64,000 nt of DNA from Ignelater luminosus (Eukaryota > Arthropoda > Insecta > Coleoptera > Elateridae), in contig VTPC01001018.1 in the NCBI GenBank assembly GCA_011009095.1, positions 62,001 through 126,000 on the forward strand, written 5' to 3'. Below, piece after piece: positions 47,506-59,200 of the stretch. Every line of letters starts with the position of its first letter. The first letter of the stretch is position 1. A program made the position numbers and the translations under genes. Below the pieces are notes generated by a model. That model did not search any database. It was not told where the DNA came from and saw nothing but the letters and a program-made list of their open reading frames with translations.

Positions 47506-49495
47506 GTAGATTTCTCAATTTTTGTTATTATTTTTTCTTTTATTTATTTGAAGAGGTATCGAAAAGCTAAAACCACTATTCTATTTCCACTTTTGGTTTT
47601 CTATTGAAATGCTCACAAAATTATACTAACAAGAAAGGTAGTCTAAATAAAAAAAATTATTAAAATATTTTTTCCCACTCAATCACATCAAAATCTCTCA
47701 ATAAAAATTAAACGCTAAATATTTAATTCAATAAAATTTTGAAATGCAGTTTAACAATAAATTCAAGGTAAACCAAATTTACAGCAAACATTGTTATCAA
47801 GCCTGTCCACTCGATCGGCTAATCTACACTGCACACAAGCGCAAAGTAAAAATAAGGTTTTACGGAAATATTAAAAAAAGAATTTAAAATGTAAGCAAAA
47901 CTTTAATATTAATTGCAATATACATTGAAATCAAAATAAGAAGAAAACCAAACAAAAAAAGGCTTTAGTAAAACCAGTAAATATATTTAATTTCCATATA
48001 AGTTTCTTTAAATTCAAGCAACAATACTACAACAAAAAACTAAAAAAACTAGCAAGTTTATTAATTTACAAGAAATAGAATACCCAAACTATTTCGGATA
48101 CAAATTGAAAATTATTATTTTCTTACCAGAATCTCTTCATGCTGTTTCCGATCGGAAGCCTATGAAGCTGAAAACCCTAAGAAAAAACAAATTGACACAA
48201 AAAATTCAATTCAGATCCGAAAACTGACTATTTAAGAATTTAATCAAATTACATTAAGAGTGCAATTAAAACACAGATTTACTTAAAACATTTTGAACAG
48301 ATAAGATTTAATGACCTGCAATTACTAATTTATATATCGAGTGATAGGCCATATCTGCATAAGATCGACTTCTTAACTTCCTCTTTTTTCTAAAAAAAAT
48401 GGTTCTAGAAACAAAAAAAGTTTATAAACGGATAGTTGCTTATTTCTGTTTCAAGCAATTAAAGTTTAAAGACAAAAGAAAATTATTTATCTCATAGTTA
48501 AATTTCTAAGGTGAAATAGAGCACTATTTCTTTCCAAGAACGCACGTAAAACACAGCATCTTCGGTCCGACGGAACTGCAGATTCGGAAACCAGAAGTGA
48601 CCGAATTAAACCATCCATAACCGATGGGGAAGACTTCCAAACTTCGGACACAACAAATCGAGTGACCCACCAGATGAACAGTTAATTAACTTAATTCCAG
48701 GATGGTAGCTTCCGGAAAATAAAAAAAACTGGAGACCAAGAACATCAATCAGAATTAATGGAAACAGGAAATACAAAAAATAGAAAACTTACCCCTAATT
48801 GAAGGTTTTGCACTAAACTCGAAACAAAATTCAACGAATTAAAAATGTAACGAGTAACTTGAACGCTACTGGTCGCGTCTCGTCTGCCGCAAGCCGTTCC
48901 CTGCATTCCCCAAAAGTCGAAATCAACCGGTTCATACGTTCCACGCTCAACGCAGGAAGAAAATTAAGCAAATTTCAAACAATAGTAGGATCCTATCCAG
49001 GGCTTCAGTTAAAGAAATCTGATTAGTAGAAGTAATGAAAAACTCAAGGAGACAAGAAACCCGCAAAGATAGCCGTAATATATTAACCTTCAAGCGGATC
49101 AAAAAAATCACTATCCCAAATCCGGAAGAACAAAAAATAGAACAGTTAAATCTCCACGGCGGAGAAATAAACTTCAATATTTGAAATAAATATACCCAGT
49201 GTTTACCTGCCCTAGAAATTAAAAATTGTGAAAGGAAGTTTCAATTTAAAGCAAGAGCAATGCAAACCTGAACTAATAACATGCCCAACCCTTCATCTTT
49301 AAAGACAAACTAAGGAAACACGGGAACACCCGAAAGCACGAGCAACCACATCTTGTGTAACTGGAGTAGGCGACAAATGACCATTACAAGATAAGCTCGT
49401 CACATGCTGATTAGAGTCTCTAACCGGTGTGTATGATGCACGGAAAGTAATTAGTTATTATGAATTTGTCATTCCGGTACTCAAAATTACAGTAA
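47506..49495. other. A-rich spacer, no gene seen
   Basis: Strongly A-rich on the plus strand, with a GC-richer island at 48560-48960. No coding content recognised. Confidence 0.35.
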
Positions 49496-49509
49496 CTTCG
49501 TTACAATCT

Positions 49510-50195
49510 TAATAGCGTATTTATTTTGTTTTAGCAATTTTTGCATAACAAATGATAAAAATCCATGGCACACTATGATGAAAAATGATTTTCACTTTAT
49601 AACTCCGTAAAACTAAAGAATAGCTATGTCAAACCATGTAAAAGCGTCTTTTTTTGTTTTAGTAATTGTTACATAACAAATGTAATTTATCTGACAAAAA
49701 TCAATAATTTTCTAATGTTTAATGTCATAGCACACTAAATACGTGGGAAATGCTTTTCACTTCATAACTCATAACAAAAGAATAGCTATGTCAAACCATG
49801 TATCACTAATAACATTTAAGGCGTGCTGTTCAGTAATATGGAAATCAAGTAAGCGTTTCATTAGAAAAAGTTTGGATTTACGTTCTATCGCCGAAGAAAA
49901 ACAGAAGACAATTGCGAAAATATTTGTTTGCGTTTCGGAGTAAATTCTGTAAAACACCCTCTTCGCTGTTTCTTTCTATCTTTGCTCGTCCCTGGGATAT
50001 TTCACTTAAAAAAATAAGATAATTTCGTTTTTAGCAAATATTTAGTAGGCCGTAAACCTTTTTGAAAAAAAACAAAAGCATAAGTAAATTGACCTCCAAA
50101 ATAGCCAATTTTCTTCTGATTTAACTTACTTCGTATCTCTTACAATTTCCGAGATCCCAATAGTGAGCCTCGAATTTTAGACACACTTTATAATA
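49510..50195 (-). repeat. Right arm of the inverted repeat, with internal duplication
   Basis: Reverse complement of the 45915-46398 copy. The outer part is duplicated in tandem: gaatagctatgtcaaaccatgt occurs at 49618-49639 and 49781-49802, with the preceding 130-150 bp shared as well. The outer end reaches tgtgtctaaaattcgaggc (complement of about 50165-50183). Confidence 0.75.
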
Positions 50196-50245
50196 CCTGC
50201 CAGCATCTCGGTGGACTGCGTCGTTAATTAAGAATTTCTTTTCAG

Positions 50246-53200
50246 GGTATGTGACCTGTTACACCTGCGAAGAACCCCCAGATGGACTTTGTAGAGGCTT
50301 TTATCCTGGTCAAAAACTAATAACTCAGTGTGAACGGGAAGAATTTCTATGCGCCGTATTTACAATATATTTTAACACAAGTAAAGATATAATCGAATGG
50401 ACTCCTTTTAGAGGTAATTATTGTTCGCCTTGAATGATCTTTGACTTTTTAAAAAAAAGGTTAAATCAAGATATACAGGGTGTTTGCAAATTCAACTTAA
50501 AGAACCTTTTCTTAAGCAAACGGTTCGATATATCAAAAAATTGCAAGAGACAAAATTAGTGTAATTTCTAATGAGGTTTAAAGCACTTCAATTAAAATCT
50601 ATTTTATTTAACAGAAAACTAGAGGTTAAATTTTGGTGTAATCCTAGATTCCCAAGAACGCATTGTCAGATGTTGATACAATTAAGTGCAACTATGTATT
50701 TGAGTACCCACCTAAATTATGTGACTGTGCCAATATTGATGTCTGTTAAAAAATATTCCAAGTAAATCTGTACCAACGTGTCATCTTTAAAGAGCTACAA
50801 CTAGACAAGGACACGTTCATCGGAACTTTTTACCTTATTTTAAGCCAAGGAATGCGCGATTGGAATTTGATGGTTTAATTTCAAGACCTTTCCTTGTTTT
50901 CCGTTCACTAGTACAGTTACGTCGCAGATTCTAATAACTTTTCTACATACTTATTTTTCTTTATTTTATTACTCATCTACAGTTTAAGAATCACCAGAAG
51001 TGTTTGAAAACACTTAATTTATACTACACGTTTTAAAGTGGCATTTCTGATTTTTCGGCCATATTGAAAAAATATTTCTTCTTAATCCTAGAAGTTCTCT
51101 TTCTAGTAACATGGAATTTTTCCTTATATCACTTAATATTTTTGATTCTAGTAACAGATTTAAATTTTATCTTTTACGATTTTTAAATACGTACAATTAA
51201 TTGTACACGTTATTCAACAAATTATACAGGGACATCATTAATAGGGGGAAGCCACGTGACCACTAATTTAAAAGTGGCTCGAAATTTTACCTTTCAACGT
51301 TGGCTACACTCCCTCACGAGTATATTTCTAACCTAAAATTACATCGGCGTGCGTACGTTCCGTGGTTTCTTGGTCTCTGTTTTGCGTTTTCTACAATTTA
51401 TTTTGTTCCATTTAAAAATCAGTCTTTTTCAAGACTAAATCTGTTTTTTGTGAGGTAAGTTAGATGTAACGCATTCAAAGTGTGATAATAAATTTTAAAA
51501 CTGCATAATTATTTCAGTTTGGAAGGTTAAGTTTTTGCGATGCCTTTTACAAGCGAACAAGATAAATTTATTTTAATAGCTCACTATCGAAGTGGAACAC
51601 AAAATGCAGATGGCTCATAGACCTATTCATTACAATCTTGTATCCAACAATTTGAACAAGCTTTTCTTGAAGTGCAAGTCCACTACGATGCATTTGTACG
51701 TCGTAGGCATGGTATACTTAAGCGGTTTGAAGAAAAACATTGCGTCTGCAAAGGCAAATCATCTGGTAGACTAACCGTATTAACTGATGAAGTTCTCGAG
51801 GACATGCAGATGCGAATGAATCGTAGTCCCCATAAATCCATTAAAAGCTTAGCCACTGACATAGGTAGGAATCTATTTGCATTAAACAAATAATATGTTT
51901 TGCTTCATTCGTGTTTTAAATTATTAATTATTTTGAATTTATCACTTGTAGTAATTCAATTGTTTTATTAGCAAACTTAAATAAAAAACTGGCACTGCTA
52001 TTTATTTCTGAATTATTTACATTCATGAAACAATTTAAACTATTTTAAACCATAATCTAACCAACAACTTTTTCCGCAGGACTTTCATATGGTAGTTGCC
52101 AAGTTGCATTAAAAGAGAAGCTACGAATGCATCCCTATAAAGTGTCTGTAATACAAGAACTGTTTCCGCATGATCATCAATTACGAGTTCAATACTGTCA
52201 GTGGTTTATGCAACACTTGAACAACGATGACATATTAAATATTACATTTATGTCAGATGAAGCATGGTTTCATTTGTCGGGCTATGTGAACAGCCAAAAT
52301 TACAGAACCTGGGCCACATAGAATCCCCACAATTATGAAGAAACAAGTTTGCATTCCCAGAAGGTTGGTGTATGGGTTGCCATGTCAAGACGCAGGATCT
52401 ATGGTCCATTGTTTTTTAATGACACAATCAGTGGAGAAAGATACCGAGATAATATTTTAACACCTATTATCGAACAACTATTGGATGATGAAATCCAAGA
52501 GGCCATATCGAACCATTTATGTAATTTGTACATAAATTGCAATAAAATGTAAAATAACTAAATGAAATTGTAAAATTTAGGATAAATGTAAGCCATTATT
52601 TTTAATTAAATTCTAGTAACCTGCTACCTAATGAATTATTTTTTTATAAATAAATTATGGTAGCTGAAATAATTGCGATTTTTAGTTCTGTTGTCTAGCA
52701 TACCTAGTTCTAAGTATTATATTACATTAATTTCGGAAAATAAAAATTACACGTCAATTATTAATCTTTAATTATTCCCAGAACACGATTGTGTTAAGAC
52801 GGCTGCCAAAGTGCTGATTTTAATAAATGGTTTTTTTAAATATAAAATTAAACATTTAATGACTCTTAATGATTGAGTATGTATATCATTTATGCATGCA
52901 TAACTATACAGAAAAATTCATTAATAAATATTTAGTTTTAAATTTAAATGAGTTTGAACTTCAAATATTCTTTAAATGACCAAGTATTGGTGCGTTTACC
53001 CTACCTGCATAATTATCTTAATGAAAAATCCTTCATAGTGGACAGTTAAATTTAATAAAATTGAAACAATAACTAAAAAGCTCTTGTTGAACAGCTACAT
53101 CAGCATTGTTTGGGCCTTATCTAATTCTTGTTTTTAAAAATATCTTCAATATATTGTCATTTTTTAATTTTCCAATTTTATATATAATTATCTTTAAATA

Positions 53201-56200
53201 TTTAAGTTTCTAAGTAGTTTCATCATATATCCAATACTACGCCACTGGAAAACTACATAATTCTTTATTACAACAGAGCTGCCAACAGTGCAAGATGTGT
53301 TGCCTAACCAACAGTAAATTTCGTGGTCACGTGGCTTCCTCCTCTTTATGATGTCCCTGTATAACTTTTTTTTGTTTTCCCTTATATTACTAATTTTTAT
53401 TTTGCTTCTATAACATATTTCAATAATCATCTTTTAATTGCCACAATTTTTTTAATTAATTAAAATTCTTATTTTCGAAATTTTTTCATCAAAATCCATA
53501 GCGATATACAAGATATGTCAGTCAGATAGTTTTATATTTATAGTCAATTAGTTGATATTCAGTGTTCAGTTACAAGCATTACTTTTACTGTTATTATGGT
53601 AAATTATAACAAAGAAAATTTAATTCAAGTATTCATCGCATCCTAATTCTTATTCGGAAATTAATGTAGCATTTTTTTTATGTTGTTAATTGTGATTAGT
53701 GATCTTTGTACTTAAGATGTCAACTAACCAAGTCTTGCCAATTTTACCAATTCTAGTATCATAATTCTACACAATCTATCCCTAACCAATTACAGTCCTC
53801 TTCTGCTAGTACTCTAAATTTCTCTACATATTTTCTATGCAGATTAATGCCTCAAGACTTTACTAGTAATCGTTATGAAATAGGACAACTCTTAGCAAAT
53901 GTGGCAATTAATGAACAAAAGCTTCCATTATTACTTTATTTTATTTTAGCAAGAATTTTTAGGCACACTAACGAACAACTTGCTCAACAATCATTTGATA
54001 ATTGGGAATCTTTAAAAAATGAACTTAAGAAGTTGTATCAAGATAAAAAACGCTATTCTCAAGTTATGGAGGAATTGAATAATTCGACGTGCCCAACAAA
54101 AACCATTGTAACTCAGAATTGGCAGTTTAAAAAAATGTATTTTTCTATAACCGTTAAAAAAAGGTTAGATTTGAGCATAGACAAGGATACGGGAAGTTTA
54201 TCATTTTTTCACATGGGCGTAAAATGTGCGCAAAAAATATGTTTTATCTACAACTCTTCAATAATATAGTTGTTATACGCGTAACCATAGGGATATAATC
54301 ATACTCATAAAATACTAGTGTTTTATGGATTTTATTCACTGAAGGTGTTTTGTTGGTTGCCTATTTATAGATATAAAAAGAATAAAACTTGTTATAATCT
54401 CAAACTATTTATTGTTAGAAATAAAATTGAAAGTAAAGTGATCAGAACAGTTTGAAAATTGCACAGGTGTGCCGTTCATACCGAAGCTAACATTATTCTT
54501 AACAGTAGAACAGTTTTCTACAATATTTGCACAGCACTCTCCCACAAAAGGATTTTCGCTTGTTGCACTAGCACTTGTGGACGGTTCAGCTTCAGAATTA
54601 TTCACATGCTTGATAATTTTTGTGGCAGTTGCCATTTTGTTACAAAAAATTTAATCTATTCAAGAATTTGACATGGCCTCTCTCAGGGAAGTCTACCTCC
54701 AGATCTTTCTCAGAAGTGTTAAAATCGTAGATAAAACGTCGTATTCGACTCGCACATAATAGGCATTATTTATTCGGATGATTTCATCCTCTTCAATAAT
54801 AGCCTACATTATGTGCTCGTTGCTATTACGCACATGGGCGAAGAAAAAAACGAAAATGACACATTAGGTAGCATTAGGTAGGTACAAATTAATACTTTAT
54901 TATTTTGTATTTTCATCGCACACTTGTTTTGTATAATTTACTTCAAAAATTCATATAATAATGTTTGAAAGTTGTAGAAACAATGTTGTTTGCATTTCGT
55001 GCTTTTAATACAAAAATATCTATTGAAACTTTAAACTACTGTTAAAAATCAGTTATACAGTGAGCGGCTAAATTATGGAACGAAGTAAATAAAACCGTAA
55101 TAATTTTTTTTTATAAAAACGCCGAGACACGTCGATTTTATTTTGTTTTTTGCCGTTTTTCGCGTGCATCCAATTTTCTACAAGGTGATTCTAAAAAGCT
55201 GCACGAAAAAAAAATTATTTTTTCTAAATGGAACACCCTGTATATTTCTACAAATTTGGATAGAACCTTGTCTGACGAATACAGTAATGTAGATATTGAT
55301 GGGTCTATCTTTAATAATAACGGAGATATAGTCAAGAGTGCTCAATACACAGAAGTCATGGAAATAAGTTTAATACATTAAGAACAAACGAATAAATTAA
55401 ATTAAATAGTATTCAACAAACAAAATTAAAATAATTCATTTAAATGAAATGTTGGAAATGCCATCCATCAGTCTCTAGGCAATAAGAAAACCTATAAACA
55501 CATTCTTCTTACTAATTTTACTCATTTCTTCACTTATTCGATTTCTTAACTTCTCTAAATTCTGCGGTCTGGTTACGTAGACTTGTGATTTCAAATAATA
55601 CTATTTAATTTAATTTATTCGTTTGTTGAAGCAGCTAATTGTATTAATGTTTAGTACAAATAGAAAAGAAAAATAAATTAATAGATGCGGAGTACTGGTC
55701 GCCTTCGACATAAAAGTCGTTTAAATTGAAGCATTAATTTCAAAATAAACCCGATTCGGGTTTTTTAAAAATTTATTTAGAACAACTCAAAGTGTATTAT
55801 ATTTCTTCGGTAATGACACTCGCAGCGTCGTTGATTCGAGCTTGAAGATTTTCAAGATTTAGCACTGGTATTTGGTAAACCACTTCCACAAAAAATAATC
55901 CAGAACATTAAAGTCTGAAGATTACGGTGGCCATGGTACTGGTTCACCACGACCAATCCATCTTTTAAGAAAATTTATATTTAGATGCTCACGAACTGCT
56001 GCATCATATAGGTGGGTACACTATCGTTCTTGAATCGCGTATTTCTAGAAATTAGCAACATCATCCAATAGGTCTGCAAGAGTTTCTCCAAGAAATTGCA
56101 AATAACTTACAGTGTTCAGTCAATTTGAAAGAATATGAGCACCAATAAGTCTTCCTTCAATGATTCCTGCCCAAAAATTTAAACTAAAACGTTGTTGATG

Positions 56201-59200
56201 ATAGTGCTCTCTTAATACGTTAATCAGCTCACTCATGAACATTGTGCATATTAAAGTAGATAACAAATGGAAATTCACCTTCAAATTCTCAGCGTAATTC
56301 CTATGGGTTTTTCGTTCTTAGAACAGAATCCAAAAAATGAGGTTAAATCTTTCAGTTTCTCACAAATATTCTTCGCTTCTGACGTCACATTTTTGAATTT
56401 GAGCGCTGCTTGTCGTATCGTTGCCAGAGGTCGTCGTCATCGTTAGGATCGGAAAATAATGGGAGGTGTGTGAGTCGCGTATTGCAATCCTCTAGCCGTC
56501 CTCCTTCGAACTGTTTGTCGTTGTGATGGCGTTTGGATGTTGGCCCTCCGGCCTCCCTGAGCGCAGCGTAAGGGACGATGGACGATAAAGCAAATTTCGT
56601 TGAAAAATTCTAACTAGAAATGCTATATAAATTTCTTTTTTAATAATAATGTAGAGTAAATTTCTCTCTCCTGACATCAGAACTAGATGCAGCCCTATCG
56701 CCGAAGCTCTAGCGCTGTGCCTCCCAATATCGAAATTTTCCGACGATAACATGTTATCTTTTCGAATATGTTTAAAGTTCTGAAGGTACGGGCATAAGAT
56801 TCAAGTATCTAGATCCTGGATCTAGATACGATCGGAGGATCTTGTATCTGGATTTAGATATTGTTTTGAAGAGTATCTTTTGATCTGATCTAGATACCAA
56901 TTGAATGGATCTTAAGCCTTTAGATCCAAGATCCATACTAGATCAATCGAAGTAATTATATTTAACTTTTAAAACATTTCCTTTTTAATACTCAATTTTC
57001 GACATAAAAAACACGCAAGCATACCCATTCAAAAATAAAAAATTTCTTAAGCAAAATAAAAACTATTCTGTTATGTTTGCATCAAATTTATCAAACGATT
57101 TTATCATAAAACAAAATTTATAAACGTGATGATTTTTATTAAGTATTACACTATTACAATATATTTAATAAACTAGTAACCACTTTGTATGTAGTTTCTA
57201 AATGTTCTAGGTTTAAGTATAAGCAAAACACACAATGAACAAAAACACAAGCATTTCTGCATTTTCAGGTAGTTAATTAGGTGTAATGCGGTTTCTCAGA
57301 TTGCTTCTATTATGTTAGTCCCCTTAGTGCAGCATGTTTCTGTAATTGTCACGTACAGAAAGTTTCCGCATTTTTAAAAGGTAATTAAACAAATTGTGGC
57401 GTTATTTTAAATATCAATGGAAATTATGCGCAGATCTACCTTTTCTTGTAAACTCAATGGATCTTTAGGTGCATTTTAAGTATTAAATTTAATCTTTCGT
57501 TTGGATATTTGCGTTTCATTAAATTCATTGTTTTATGTCATTATAATGCATTCATTTAATGTGAATTTATTGTTTCATTTCGGTTTGTAAAGTTTAGCAA
57601 GTTATTTATATTGCTAACAGATATTTTTCTTTAGAGTTTATTGTTAAAATTGTTACCGTACGTGACTTTCTTATCCAATTTAATTATCTTATAGACGCCT
57701 AAACATTTTTATGTTACTCCAATTTCTAGAAATTTTGTTTATAATTGGATCGTATTTCTAGACAAAAATACTCATTTCATATCTGGCAAAAGACAGTTCT
57801 ACATTAGAAAAATGATGTTTGGCACTTTTCCATTTTTAATTGACCATCTGTGCTTTATTTAGCAGTGCAGTGTAAAATCAGCTTCTTTGTTCTTTCCAAA
57901 TTGAGTTGATGCGTTAAACATTTTCTGGAGTCTCGTGGAGTTCTAATTTGGTTTTTATTGGCGACGCACGGGCCGTGAGCTCAATATATCCGCCGTAAAT
58001 TCATCCTTCCGATTTGTGATAGTATGGGTACTTTTCTAGCATAGGGTTAGAAAATACATAGCCGCAACGCCTTTGTCGGACCTGCGTCAGAATTTTGCGA
58101 GCGGTAGAGACATTCTCCAATAAATATATTTGGATCTTGTGGTACAAGTATCGTGTGGATACATGATGGCCGTTTGGCGTTATAATGTTCGCTTTTGCGG
58201 GACCGTCTAGTTGCGGCAAGCTGGGTAGAAATTTATCGTCCCCATTGGTTCTTCTTTTTTGGGAAGATTTTCCGTTAATGTAAGAACTCCGCTATCTGTT
58301 TGATTTTGTCATCTCCTGGATCTGAAAAATATGCTCTCTCCAGTGTTTTAAAATTAAAATTATGGGCATTGGTCAATATAGTGCTTTTAAATTTTGTGAG
58401 TCTTTGTTTTTAACAACATCGAGTACTGATTTCTCGCAGTCATGATGTTTGGAATGGAACGGCCCTTGAGCGTGTTTGTTGCTGGAAGCGAAATTCCTCT
58501 TGCTTTTTAGAGTAAGAAATGTTTAGTTATAGTAACGTTCTATATATTTTGTGTAATCTTTTTGTATGTTAGGGTTTTATTTGAGTTAGGGCAGCATTAT
58601 AAACATTTTTTTGGTTTTACGATATTAAAAATTCAATAGCGAATCTATCAGATCCGTTTACACATAATCACGTCATCTTTTAATGTACAGTTTTAAAGCG
58701 TTGTTTCTTTTTTAGAGTTAATGTTTTATAAAGTTTATTTCAATTATAATAGCGTGAGAGAGATGCTGGAAATCTAATGCAAATTATAATATTTTTATTT
58801 TATGTTTTTTATGTTATTTGTGGAGCCAATGTAGCTCTTCGGGTAAGTTGAGAGTATATTTGAACATCAATATACAATTTCCAGTTTGTATATACAGGGT
58901 GTTCGTGGAGTGGACCCCTATATGCAGGGTGTTCGTCGATGTGGGGACATGTGAACAGATTACATCGTTTTTTGTGTCACTATTTCCTGGCGCCCTTTTG
59001 GTATTTCTTTTAGGCTTTTTTAGCTAAAAGTTAAGTTTTGGGTTTAGGTATGGACATCAATACTTGGATCATTTGTTATCTCTGAACCCCCTCTCGTCTT
59101 CGACTTAAGCTATGGCCTTGAACATCTACCGATATCTGGCTTATACGGAAATTAGGCCTCTTTTTCGATTTTTTCCCGTTACAAAATTTAAAATTTCCAG

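Noticed and set aside
53194-53430. ORF of 78 codons, also present at 63085-63318 (shared YCWLGNTSCTVGSS text)
   Set aside because: The shared text comes from the terminal region of the same transposon in both places; the frame extends past the TIR into unrelated flanks, so it is not a gene.
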